64,000 bases of DNA, taken from Tritrichomonas musculus. Its lineage: Eukaryota; Parabasalia; Tritrichomonadida; Tritrichomonadidae. This document shows, piece by piece, positions 8,543 through 18,833 of this stretch (position 1 is the first letter of the stretch; each line of letters starts with the position of its first letter). Below the pieces are notes generated by a model. The model had not been told where the DNA came from and made no database searches. It saw only the letters and a list, made by a program, of their open reading frames with translations. The stretch spans positions 9,920,001 through 9,984,000 of the forward strand of contig JAPFFF010000001.1 in the NCBI GenBank assembly GCA_039105265.1, given 5' to 3'. The position numbers and the translations under genes are program-made.

Positions 8543-10120
8543 TCAATCATCAAAAAATATAATTTTTGATGAGTTTGTATCATAGAAACATGGAATTGTG
8601 CTCAGGAATCGACAATCATTTATAATTCTTTTGCACAAACTTGAAACATTATTTAAAAAATTTCCATTATAATTTAGCAAAGAAAGATGTTTATGGAATT
8701 TACTGCATTTGATGAAATCGTTAATAACATTGATATTTTGATCGTTTGTGATAAATTTACAATTAATATTTAATTCATTTGCGTTTGATGTATTCTTTTT
8801 TATCTTTATGTATTTTTGAATTGCAGGTGTTAACTCCTGAACAAAATTACTATTTAACAGTTGACTACAATCAACTGGATTAAGGCCAGTTAATTTGGCT
8901 GCAGTAGTGCAGGCCTTTTTGTTTGCTTTCAAATCAAATGAAAGGATAGCTGCTCGAATACAAAAAAGCCTAAGTTGACCAGTATTGTTCTTGTCAATTT
9001 CAAAATCCTTCATCATTTTCTTAAGAAAATCAGAAAATGCTGATTTCATCGGCGAGCCGATCCCAACATCATAAAGCAGTGTAAGATGGCTCGTGTGGGA
9101 TGGAATTATAAATACTTCTATGTTATGCTGTTTTAATATCTTGATGGCCACAGGATTTTCACGCGACTTGTGGCCATCAAGAATTAAAATAGCTCTAGAA
9201 TTTCTTATCGATTTATCGAGTTTCAATCTAAACATTGACAACCAATTGACAAAACAAATTGCGAAAAATAAAAATGTATCACGAGTCTGCCAGCCGCTGG
9301 GGCTGCTGGCAAAAACGGCATCTCCATTCATTTGAAATTCCAATAAATCTGAAGGAAGCTTGACCAATGATTTTAATACAATGAATAATGGAAATTTGTC
9401 TCCCAACACATTATAGCAGCACATTGCTGTAATGTGTGGGAGCGTTAGTTCATCAGGCAATAAAGGTCTCGACATGCCATCAGGAACTAAAACTTTTCTA
9501 GACACTGTTGGTTGCAACATTGTTTCGTCAGCGGTGAATCGAAGAGAAGGAGGAATATTAATTAAAAAGGGAAACAAAGTATTTGTGTAAAGTTCAATTT
9601 TACTGGGAGTACAAGCAACAAGCCTATTTACTTCAATGTTCCTCGGAGTCATGAGATCTGCTTCAAGTTCTTGTATATGTTGGTAAACCCAGTCCCTTCC
9701 AGCATCATGCTTATCAAACTCTTCTCTGATTTCTTGAATTATATTAAAGCAATTAATTTTGACCAAAAAACAACGAGCATTTGAAAAGCGAGTTGTCCTT
9801 AAAAAGTTTGCTTTTTCAATTACATCTTCCACGTCTATATAGCTCCCATCAATAGCGGTTTCCAAAGCATATTCTTTTAGTGAATAAACATCAACTTCTG
9901 AAAGAAGTGGAATATTTCCGCAAATACTACCTTTGGACCATGTTAAAGAAAGCGATGATCTCTTCAAGCAAGTTTTCAAAGCTTCTGATGAAAGAGTCCC
10001 AGCAAAATTAGGATTTTTATTATATTCTTCTTTGATTTTTGCATATGATGAACCTTTTAATTTTTCTTCAACTATCCAAAGCTGAACATCAGTGAATAAT
10101 GAAGTATTCAGGTATTCCAT
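8543..10120 (-). CDS. pogo/jerky-like DDE transposase
   Basis: A 525-residue transposase counted from the first ATG (10120); an upstream in-frame TTG adds two residues and is not a credible start. The N-terminal ~110 residues are helical and suit a helix-turn-helix DNA-binding region. The DDE_1 core has D198 (RFTADET), D315 (LILDGHKSR) and D351 (LLYDVGIGSPMKSAF), a DD35D spacing, with PSHTSHLTLL before the last Asp, as in pogo, Tigger and CENP-B-derived proteins. The frame is intact and the catalytic residues are present, so it may be active. I could not identify terminal inverted repeats. Confidence 0.85.
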   Translation of the reverse strand: MEYLNTSLFTDVQLWIVEEKLKGSSYAKIKEEYNKNPNFAGTLSSEALKTCLKRSSLSLTWSKGSICGNIPLLSEVDVYSLKEYALETAIDGSYIDVEDVIEKANFLRTTRFSNARCFLVKINCFNIIQEIREEFDKHDAGRDWVYQHIQELEADLMTPRNIEVNRLVACTPSKIELYTNTLFPFLINIPPSLRFTADETMLQPTVSRKVLVPDGMSRPLLPDELTLPHITAMCCYNVLGDKFPLFIVLKSLVKLPSDLLEFQMNGDAVFASSPSGWQTRDTFLFFAICFVNWLSMFRLKLDKSIRNSRAILILDGHKSRENPVAIKILKQHNIEVFIIPSHTSHLTLLYDVGIGSPMKSAFSDFLKKMMKDFEIDKNNTGQLRLFCIRAAILSFDLKANKKACTTAAKLTGLNPVDCSQLLNSNFVQELTPAIQKYIKIKKNTSNANELNINCKFITNDQNINVINDFIKCSKFHKHLSLLNYNGNFLNNVSSLCKRIINDCRFLSTIPCFYDTNSSKIIFFDD

Positions 10121-10361
10121 CAGCAATCACTGATTTTTTTTTTTTTAATAAAATGACATTTTTTTAAAAAATAGTCACTTTTTTAATAAAAAATATTTTA
10201 AAATAAACCTCACAAACTAATCCCGACTGACGGTTGAAGAAATAATACATTTTTCTGAACTTTGAAAAGATTGATTACTTTACACAACGATAAAAAACGG
10301 TTAATCAGGAAAAAAATAGACGATCAGGAAAAAAATAGTAAACGTTAAAAATCATTTTTTA

Positions 10362-10362
<1 letters not shown>

Positions 10363-10423
<61 letters not shown>
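10363..10423. repeat. 61-base A tract
   Basis: An uninterrupted run of 61 A about 240 bp upstream of the pogo-like transposase start. It is the longest homopolymer in the window. Its exact length may be affected by sequencing or assembly. Confidence 0.9.
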
Positions 10424-10424
<1 letters not shown>

Positions 10425-10518
10425 AAGAAAACTAACGCGCGATATCATCATAAATCATTTAATAAACTATAATCATTGAACATACATAAATGTTTTTTGT
10501 ATTTTGAAATTCAATTAA

Positions 10519-10800
10519 TGACAACTTTTTGAGCTTTGCTCAAAAAGTTGTCATTCTTGAGATCTATTAGGTATAATATTTCATTTGTTTTCTTCATGGA
10601 AGTTGATTTATGTAAGTTTTGAAAAAAAATCAAATTTGAAAATAATAAAGGGCCACTTTTTGAGCTTCGCTCAAAAAGTGTCCAAGCATAAGATTCATTT
10701 CGGTTATGTAATAACTTGGTTATAGCTGGCTTTGATATTTGAATATCTGATTTGAGGAAATTGCAAGAAACGCCACTTTTTGATCTTCGCTCAAAAAGTG
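10519..10800. repeat. three spaced CACTTTTTGAGC hairpins
   Basis: Palindromes at 10519-10553 (16-bp perfect arms, loop TTT), 10654-10680 (12-bp perfect arms, loop TTC) and 10774-10800 (one mismatch) lie about 120-130 bp apart. The bases after each hairpin are weakly alike (GTGTCYAWGCWTWAGAT), which suggests degenerate ~125-bp tandem units. They sit in the gene-free spacer 10121-11229. A similar hairpin occurs at 15970-15999. Confidence 0.75.
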
Positions 10801-11229
10801 TCTATGCTTTAGATAATAATAGCGTAATAATATATTTTTCTTTCAAGAACATTGTTCTATTTTAAGCAAGTATTCTATAAAAACAAACGATTAAAATAAA
10901 TAGAAAAATAATTGAGGGTCAATTTGGTTTCTCTTGTCATAAACATTTTGCATCAAAAAGTTATTTTATTTTTTAACTTTAAGAAAAAGTTATGTTTTAT
11001 TTTTTGCTCCAAGAAAAAGTTCATGATTATTTTTCACTCTATCAAATTGTGGAAACTTTTTGACCGAAAAAAAATCAAAATAAACAAAAAAAATTAAATA
11101 TACTATATGGGGGAAAAAAAAAAAAATCACTTTCTCGCGGTTCTCTATTATATTCATTATTCACTGTTTAAAAAAATGAACAAATCGCTTAAAAACTATT
11201 TTTTAACAAAAAATAAAATGAAGAATAAT

Positions 11230-14200
11230 TCATTTTGCCATTTTTTCGAGGAAACTTGCTTGCTCAAACTCGCCTAGATCTCTGTACTTGTCTATAACTT
11301 GTTTTATTCCTCCAGAAAGGGCAACAAGTATCAATCCAACGGCGAAATATTCCGATTCAATTAAATTTTTGCTGATATTTTCAATGAATTTTTTTACTTC
11401 CTCATTTTCTTGAACTTTTGACATCAGAAGAAGCATTGCTTCTTTTACATTTCCAATTGTCAACAGTTTCGAGACAGCTTCTTGCCACATTCCGAAAATC
11501 ATGAACAAATCGACCCCTTCCTGATACATGTCATCAAGAAACAGTTGCATCACACTTTCTTTTATTATATCTTTATCGGGAGATGAGCGGAGAAGAATTG
11601 ATTTGCAAATGTTGAGAAGATAATTTTTAGAAGACTTCTCTGTTCTTAAAGCAACGACTCTAGCCATTTCAAAGTCATCAATCATCAAACTCAACTTCAT
11701 TGTCAATTCATTCAAATGACTATTGGTAATAACAATATCTCTAATAAATCTGATCTGTTCCCGTGTAAAGTTTGGATTCTCCATAGAAATGAGCATCTTT
11801 TTGGCAAGTGGCATTCCAAACTGCTGAGCTATTTGGATAAATTTTTGAGAAGATTCGTCTTTTGTCAATGAAGACGAAATGCAATTTGAAATAGCATCTT
11901 TAAGAAGATTGATCCAAGACCCTCTTGGCTTCATAATCATGCACTTTCTGATACTTACAGTGTAATGAGGAACATATCGTCCTTTGAGAGAAACAGCAGA
12001 TAATGCACCTTTTCCTGATCCGCGAACAATAAATTCATTATTTGTTAATTGGCGGATTTGTTTCACTGGGAATGGAAAAGTATAGTCAATTTTTCTAGGG
12101 GACATGATATAAGCTGTGTTCTTTGAATCAATAACAAGCATTGTCCCTTGTTGATGATTATAAATTTGTGTGATTGGATTCTTCAAATTGAGACAATTTT
12201 CTCTTTGATAAGGACTGAATGCAACAATAGAGAGGTTTCCTTCTTCATCTCCAAGAACAAGTGTCATCCTCTTCCAAAGGGCAGCAGTGATTGTTGTTTT
12301 AATATCAAAAGTACATTTATCAGTTTGTTTAATCGTGTTGTTCTTTATATCATAATCTATGAAAACAACATTATTTTGACAAACTATAAGAGCTTTCGTT
12401 GATTCTGGTGTTGGCGAGAAACTAACTATAACTTTTGAGTCAAAGCTCATCGAGCCAATCATTCTCGGTGTTGAAGAATTGAAGCTGATGAACATGACTA
12501 ATGTTTCGTCAAGAACAAGCGCGCAAATTTTTTGATACCTGTTAATTGTTAATGATGTAAATGGTAGATTTAAGGCATTTAAACGGTCGCCCAGAACTCT
12601 TGTTACGCTTCTTAGGCGAATATCAACAAGATAAAGATGATGAATATAATGAGATCCTCGAATTTGAGTTCCAAATGCTAAGACTTTCGTGGATGAAATC
12701 CATTCAATGTGAGATAATGGAACATCACATAATTTGTAGCACCAGATAAATTTTCGTGAATTACCAAATTCTGATAATGTCGTAAATTCATCTTGAACTT
12801 CAGTAACATTCTTATAATGCTTGCGAGCATTATCTGCAATTTGCTTGATTGTATCGCTATCACCAATTGCACTAGGATGCATTGACATCGATCGAAGTCT
12901 ACGTGATTGAGAAAGAACAGTTGGATCAGCACGGATACTAATCGATCTTGGTCCATTTGATGGAGATCCTTTTGTTGGTGGCTTAAATGATTCTAATTGT
13001 TCCATTGAAGGAATAGTTTCACCAGCCTGCGTTGGGGAATTCGGTGGAGAATTATGTTTATCAGGTGAATTTGGTGGTAATTGGAAAGATAACTTTGGCG
13101 GTGGCGTTTTTGTTGCTGGATTTGAAGGAAATGATGGTACTGATGAAGTTTGCGGCAATGATGAATTGAATTTTGGAATTGCTTCCATTTTATCTGGTGA
13201 TTGTTCCTGGGGTGGTTGAGATTCTGGAATATTGAATTTTGGAATTTCTTCCTTCTTTTCTGGCGGCGTTTGCCGACGCTGACGTTTTTGCTGCGGGTTA
13301 GATTCTGGAACATTGAATTTTGGAACTGGCTCTTTTTTGTTTGGTGATTGTTGAGCATCAGATGAAGGAAAAGCTTCGGGGTTAACTGTTTTTTGCTTTT
13401 TTTGGTGGGAATCTAAATTTGGATGCGATTGAGACTGATTTGGAATTTGTGATGACGAATGCTGGGAAAGAGAATTTGGATTTTCTTGCTGATTAGGTTC
13501 TTGTTGGCTTATCTGTTGCCCCTGGTCCGATTGTTGATTTTCATTTTTGGTATTTGGAGTAAAGCTATCAAATGAAGTTTTTTTAAGAGCATAACTACTT
13601 TTCCTCCCTTGAGTTACTTCCTGTTGAATTGGTTTTCTGAGCACTTCAGGATTTCTAATTTTCTTATCAAGATTATAATCTGAATGGACTTCACGAGCAA
13701 GTTCATTTTTAGATGAGGAATCTTTTATGATTTTTGAATGTGCTGCATTGTCTTGAGTTCCGAAAGACCTTCTTCTTTGATGATAAATTATTGATCTTGT
13801 AGCAATTTTGTGCAAATCAGCACTTAGATCATTTGAAAAACTCGATAAATTTGACTCACTATCTTCACGAGGAATATCAAATTCATCTTTATTCTTTTGT
13901 AGTTGTGGTGTTTTCTTTATATCTCCTGAGTCATTTGATTTTTGTAAGTTCTGTTTGTTATTCACAAGAGATGATCGAGTTGCTAAAATATATCCATTGT
14001 TAGTACTAAGTGCAATACTCCGGATTCTAAAAGAATAATCAATAGGTTTTCCTGGTAATAGACGAACTCGGTTCGTAATAAAGAGTTTGTCTTTAATTAC
14101 CTTGACTGTTGTAAGCCACCAATTATATGAAACAAAAATTACACGATCGTTTTTATATACAAATTCAGTTTGATAGGCAGGCAAATTTGACACATTTGGC

Positions 14201-15063
14201 ATAATAGGAAGCTCATAAACCCTACGAAAGTTTCCTTTATCAGATTCATATAATGACATTGCCTCATTATTTACTCCAATAAGCCTATTTCCATTGGAAT
14301 TAACAGGATATAAATATTTTAATTTATGATCTTTAAATAAATTGAAAGATTCTTGTTCAGCAATTGCGTAAATAATGGTCCCAAGTTTAGAAACGACTAA
14401 TAAATAATTAGTTGATGATTGAACAAAAACGCATGAATATATTTTGTTATTGTTTCCGCATAGAGTGTAATTTTCTGGTGATATTATTGGTTCTTTTGAA
14501 TGGACGTTATAAATAAAATTCAATTGCCCTGACTTTGAAGCAACTAATACTTTTTTTGAAAAGTGTGGTTCAAAAGAGATGAAATCGATTTTAAAATCAA
14601 GATTGATGGTCCATTCAATATTAAACTGTGCCTCTTTGCCTAGTACAAGTGAACAGCAATGAAAATCACCGTTACCTGTTCCAATGAAAAACCTTGAGCT
14701 GGATATTGGTGACCACCTCATAATTGTTGCTGGTTTATCACCAGTTAGGTTGAAGGCAACAATATTCTTCCGGGCGCAAAAGTCGTATATAATAACTTTT
14801 TTTGATTTTGATGCCAAAACAAGAATAGGAACTACAATTTCTGGGATATTTGTAGCATCATACCAGCACATTGCTGAAATGTCATGCTCAAAAGGTGCCC
14901 AAGATATTAAAGTATTGAACCCTTTTTCAGCTTCTAAAAAAATTGTAAGTACATTACCAACAGCATGTGCTAAAAGACCACTAGGACTCAAGGCAATTAA
15001 TTGCTTCTTAATCTTTTTTGTTGGATAAGTCCATTCCGAAAAAGAAAGATTCATATTATTCAT
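11230..15063 (-). CDS. WDR11-like protein: two beta-propellers and an alpha-solenoid
   Basis: A 1277-residue protein. Residues 1-~365 form a WD40-like propeller whose start (SPSGLLAHAVGNVLTIF, then EHDISAMCWY and SKKVIIYDF) follows the order of WDR11 N termini, including FISFEPHFSKKVLVASKSGQ, which resembles the SFDP-DPSHL region. A second propeller spans roughly 745-1010 and a helical solenoid ~1050-1277. In animals WDR11 works with FAM91A1 at the trans-Golgi to tether acidic-cluster vesicles. Unusual here is a Q/P/S/K-rich insert of about 310 residues (~380-690) with repeated PKFNxPES motifs between the propellers. The family call rests on N-terminal pattern and architecture; another WD40-solenoid trafficking protein is possible. 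Confidence 0.6.
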   Translation of the reverse strand: MNNMNLSFSEWTYPTKKIKKQLIALSPSGLLAHAVGNVLTIFLEAEKGFNTLISWAPFEHDISAMCWYDATNIPEIVVPILVLASKSKKVIIYDFCARKNIVAFNLTGDKPATIMRWSPISSSRFFIGTGNGDFHCCSLVLGKEAQFNIEWTINLDFKIDFISFEPHFSKKVLVASKSGQLNFIYNVHSKEPIISPENYTLCGNNNKIYSCVFVQSSTNYLLVVSKLGTIIYAIAEQESFNLFKDHKLKYLYPVNSNGNRLIGVNNEAMSLYESDKGNFRRVYELPIMPNVSNLPAYQTEFVYKNDRVIFVSYNWWLTTVKVIKDKLFITNRVRLLPGKPIDYSFRIRSIALSTNNGYILATRSSLVNNKQNLQKSNDSGDIKKTPQLQKNKDEFDIPREDSESNLSSFSNDLSADLHKIATRSIIYHQRRRSFGTQDNAAHSKIIKDSSSKNELAREVHSDYNLDKKIRNPEVLRKPIQQEVTQGRKSSYALKKTSFDSFTPNTKNENQQSDQGQQISQQEPNQQENPNSLSQHSSSQIPNQSQSHPNLDSHQKKQKTVNPEAFPSSDAQQSPNKKEPVPKFNVPESNPQQKRQRRQTPPEKKEEIPKFNIPESQPPQEQSPDKMEAIPKFNSSLPQTSSVPSFPSNPATKTPPPKLSFQLPPNSPDKHNSPPNSPTQAGETIPSMEQLESFKPPTKGSPSNGPRSISIRADPTVLSQSRRLRSMSMHPSAIGDSDTIKQIADNARKHYKNVTEVQDEFTTLSEFGNSRKFIWCYKLCDVPLSHIEWISSTKVLAFGTQIRGSHYIHHLYLVDIRLRSVTRVLGDRLNALNLPFTSLTINRYQKICALVLDETLVMFISFNSSTPRMIGSMSFDSKVIVSFSPTPESTKALIVCQNNVVFIDYDIKNNTIKQTDKCTFDIKTTITAALWKRMTLVLGDEEGNLSIVAFSPYQRENCLNLKNPITQIYNHQQGTMLVIDSKNTAYIMSPRKIDYTFPFPVKQIRQLTNNEFIVRGSGKGALSAVSLKGRYVPHYTVSIRKCMIMKPRGSWINLLKDAISNCISSSLTKDESSQKFIQIAQQFGMPLAKKMLISMENPNFTREQIRFIRDIVITNSHLNELTMKLSLMIDDFEMARVVALRTEKSSKNYLLNICKSILLRSSPDKDIIKESVMQLFLDDMYQEGVDLFMIFGMWQEAVSKLLTIGNVKEAMLLLMSKVQENEEVKKFIENISKNLIESEYFAVGLILVALSGGIKQVIDKYRDLGEFEQASFLEKMAK

Positions 15064-15969
15064 TATATTTTATTCAGAAATTCATATTTTCAAAATTTAA
15101 TAATATTCAATTTCAATAAAAAAACAATATCTCAGAAAAAATCGATTTTTTCAAATATCAAACAATTCAGATTTCTATCTATTTTGACACATCATGAATA
15201 ATTGTGATTACCATCACAATTGATTCACATCAATTTAATAAAGATATAAATCGATGTACGAATCATTTTCATTCCTTTTTTATTTTATTTTTTTGATATA
15301 ATGTTCAATTTTTTTTTTTCCCTTATTTATGTTTACCAATATAAATATACGAAAATAAAATAAATTAGGAGAATAATAAAGTAAGTCTTTTGATAAAAAG
15401 AAATTCAATTCTATTTTTCATCGTTTTTGTTTTTTCAATAAAAAGATGAAGATCATCTTATTTTTAAAATAGAAACTCATAGTATAATTTGTTTGGATTT
15501 TATAAAGATTTAAAATATTTTATATAATATATAATAATTATTCTATCTAAAATATCTCTAAACTTTATTTATATTATTGAGATAAAAATGTTTTATTTCA
15601 AATTAATTTAATTTTAATTCGAATTCAAATAGATGTACTAAAGCCAACTTTTTTCAATGTATTTTTTTTTTATTCAAAAATATCGTTATCTCAATAAATT
15701 TAATAAATTATTAATTTTAAATATGTTTTATTTAATTATAAGAAATTAAAAAACTATTAAAAATGTATGAAAATAGTATGGAGTGATTATATAGCTCAGA
15801 CATATTATTATCAACTCAGTGTTCAGTTTTTTCAAAAACGAAACTGTTAGCTTTTTAAAATATATTTAAGTTAAAAATATATATTATTTTATATTTTCTT
15901 TTTATCATTAGGGGAAAATTACATTTTAAATAATAATTGTTCAAGATAATTATAATCATTTTTTTATTG

Positions 15970-15999
15970 GCACTTTTTGAATGACTAGTCAAAAAGTGA
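15970..15999. repeat. hairpin CACTTTTTGA / TCAAAAAGTG
   Basis: CACTTTTTGA and TCAAAAAGTG flank an 8-base loop in the unexplained 211-bp left segment of insertion Y. It is the same hairpin type as the array at 10519-10800. Confidence 0.6.
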
Positions 16000-17280
16000 C
16001 TTGTATATAAGACCTCTTAGTTATCTTCTCTGATGCATAATTATCTCCTCTCAAACTTTCTTATTTTCTCTCATTTTTTTGAATTCTTTTACTTATTTTA
16101 TCTCAAACTTCTTTATTTTCTCACATTTTTTCTCTCAAATTCCGAATAATTTTGAGAGAAAATATTGTGAGAAGATAACAAAGTTTGTGAGATGATAACA
16201 AAGTCTGTGAGAATAAAAACCCCTAACATTACCGTTTACAATTTTTCATCGATACCTGTAAAATATTTTTATCTCAACAAAATAATATATTTACTTAATT
16301 TAAAATATATATCATGCTTATTCACATCATATTAATATTTATAGGATAATTTCAATCAGATATTTTGAAATTAAAATCTTAATATTTGCAATATTATATG
16401 TCAGAAATAGAATTACAATGTCTTCTGGTTAAACATTAGTAAATCCATTGTATAACTATAGGCTAGATGCATTTTCGTTTAAATTTTCGTTAAACTGAAA
16501 TTTTATGATCATCATTTTTAAAAACTTTTGAAATAATTAAAACTTGTTAAAAATATTTGCATGATTAATTTATATATTTAACACTTAATCCAATTCCAAA
16601 AGTTAAAATCAAAAATAATCGAAAGAATTAAATGTTTTATTCCAAATATAAATAAAATAATCATTAATTTGTAATATATAATGTAAATAAATATATTTTT
16701 AATATTAGATATTTATTAAATCTTTTAGATGATTTTTAATAAAATTTTTAGCAAGATATAATGAATTATTCGAAAACTAGTATATTTTCAGTGGTTCATT
16801 TCACTGTTTATATGTTTAATAGATTTTACCGATGCTTAGAAATTTATTTGTAATTATTTACTTAAAATCTTATTAACTATGGTGAACATAACATAATCTA
16901 TAAAAATGGTTGTATTAAACTCAATTTTTGTGTCATGATAAATGAACACATCTAGTGTTCTGATTTATTATTCCAAAATAAATGGAATAAATATGAATTC
17001 AATAAATAAAAGAATTTTATTTATTTTGGCAACTTAAATGATTTTAGTTCTTCAAATATTATCTTAATTTTTGATCTTTTCTAAAATCATAAAATAAATT
17101 TGGTTTTATTTATTGTAATATCTTTTTTTAATGTTTAATAAAAAAGTAAATAAATATAAAATCATTAATATGTCAAGATAATAGAGATTCAATTAAATTT
17201 TATGTTGAAAATTGGTTATGTTAAAATAGATAACTAAAATTTTTTTATTTATTTCTAAAATAATATTCAGAAATTCAATT

Positions 17281-17384
17281 GAATATTTGAGCATTTCGGG
17301 TTAGAAAAACGAGTTATTTTGAATTGCTCTTCAGAATATTTGAGCTACCGGGTTAGAAAAACGAGTTGTTTTGTATAGAGTGAT
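17281..17384. repeat. 53-bp direct repeat, two copies
   Basis: GAATATTTGAGC followed after a few bases by GGGTTAGAAAAACGAGTT occurs at 17281 and again at 17334, within insertion Y. The GGGTTAG occurs once per unit and is not a telomeric array. Confidence 0.6.
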
Positions 17385-18481
17385 TATTTAGATTTGAAAT
17401 ATTTTTATATTAATAAATATATCATAGTTAGTAAATATATATAGCTTTTTATAATATATAATTTTATATAAATATAATATATTTTTAATTAATATATATA
17501 TCTAATTTTTAGTTATTTTCATTTTTAAATTCCTAATATATTAAAAATAAATAAACAAGTATTCTTTATAGCAGTGCTAATATCTTATATAAGTATGATA
17601 ATATAGGAAATATAAAGAAACAAAATACTTTTTAAATAATCATTTAAATATCTCTTTAACAATGCATTTATTGGCAATATGGTTAAATTAACTTTTGTTT
17701 AGTATTATATATAGAAAACAAATGCATAAATAAATATTCATTTTATCACAAAAACCAAAATGTGAGGGGTTTTTGAGAATACATAAGGAAGTTTGAAAAG
17801 AAATAAGAAAGTTTGAGAGGAGATAATTATTCATCAGAGAAGATAACTAAGAGGTCTATAGCTCAGAAAAGTAAAGCTTACGTTATAAAAAAAAATTGGC
17901 CCAAAATTTTGTTTTCATCGCTATATATACTTTGTTTCACCATATATTTATTCGATTTATTCGTATTAAAAGCCAATCGGATCTGCCAATTTTTTTTTTC
18001 TCTTATAAAATGGTTTGAAATTTTAACTATTTATTTGAAAAAGTGAAAACTAATCACTTCACAAAAAATGATATTTTATTTCAATTAATTTGAATGAATT
18101 TTCACAAATTAAAAAATAAAATTATCAATTATTCTTATTTTTCTATTAAACCAAAATATCTATAAAAAGTATATCTTGAAATTGTAGGATAAATTTATTA
18201 ATTAAACAAATAATATAATTTATAAAATATATATAGTAATTTTAGTAATAATAAATAATAAAAATTTTGGCAGGATCTTGGCTTGTCTACATCTATTCAA
18301 ATTTTTTCTCTCAATTTTTAATTTTCAAATTTGAGTTTTGCAATTTAGCAAATTTTTCTTGATGAGATATTAATATTTTATAAATATTCTCGCACATTTA
18401 ATCATTAATATGGAGTTAAAAAATAATTATATATAAAATAATCAAATTCAATCTATATATTTGCATGCTTGAATGCATTAA

Positions 18482-18825
18482 GGTTCTCCTTTCAAATTCA
18501 TAAGATTAAATTCAATGAGATTTCACAAATAAAATATACATAAATATCGTTTTTAAAAATGAAGTAAAATATAATATTTATATAGATATATATTTCAAAT
18601 GATTGAATAAAAATATATTTATGAAATCATACCGATTTAGTTTTTTTACAGATAGAAATCATAGAATTAAAGATTCAATAAAATTTTGAATAAAATAAGA
18701 TTTAATCGTTGAGGCCAATTTTTTTTTTTTTTTTATTTTTTCACCAGAGCATGCTCTATTGAAATATTTATTCTATGAGTTAAGTCAATATTGAATGATT
18801 TACATTTTTTTTGGGAAAGATAACC
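18482..18825. mobile_element. small derivative Z of the Harbinger-like element
   Basis: The ends are GGTTCTCC and GATAACC, each bordered by TTAA (18478-18481 and 18826-18829), giving a ~16-bp imperfect inverted repeat TTAAGGTTMTCYTTYC. About 250 bp of its right part match 7090-7354, including the first ~30 codons of the transposase at 6033-7181. It is therefore a deletion derivative. Whether TTAA is a target duplication or part of the TIR is not settled by one copy. Confidence 0.65.
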
Positions 18826-18833
18826 TTAAACTA

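Larger units (their letters stand above)
15800..17856. mobile_element. insertion Y in X copy 2, with a TIR pair at 16011-17856
   Basis: A 10-bp duplication TATAGCTCAG (15790-15799, 17857-17866) marks the insertion. The right end is GACCTCTTAGTTATCTTCTC in complement, and its near-identical partner (57 of 58 bases) starts at 16011. This leaves 211 bp (15800-16010) outside the TIR but inside the TSD. Subterminal ACCCCTMACATT also occurs near both ends. The interior is very AT-rich and has no ORF. The long TSD suits a MULE-like element. Confidence 0.65.
15631..18294 (+). mobile_element. Non-autonomous MULE-like element X, copy 2, split by an insertion
   Basis: Starts AGATGTACTAAAGCCAAC and ends in the complement of AGATGTAGACAAGCCAAG. 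An 8-bp target duplication ATTCAAAT lies at 15623-15630 and 18295-18302. After removal of the insertion 15800-17856 and one TSD copy about 597 bp remain, which match copy 1 in inverted orientation along their length. No coding capacity. Together the two copies define the family's ends. Confidence 0.75.

Noticed and set aside
17281-17384. GGGTTAG motifs as telomeric repeat
   Set aside because: Only one motif per 53-bp unit, no tandem array.
17813-18046. 77-codon ORF similar to the one at 4198-4383
   Set aside because: The similarity is real but reflects the two X copies; the frame crosses the Y junction and is not protein-like.
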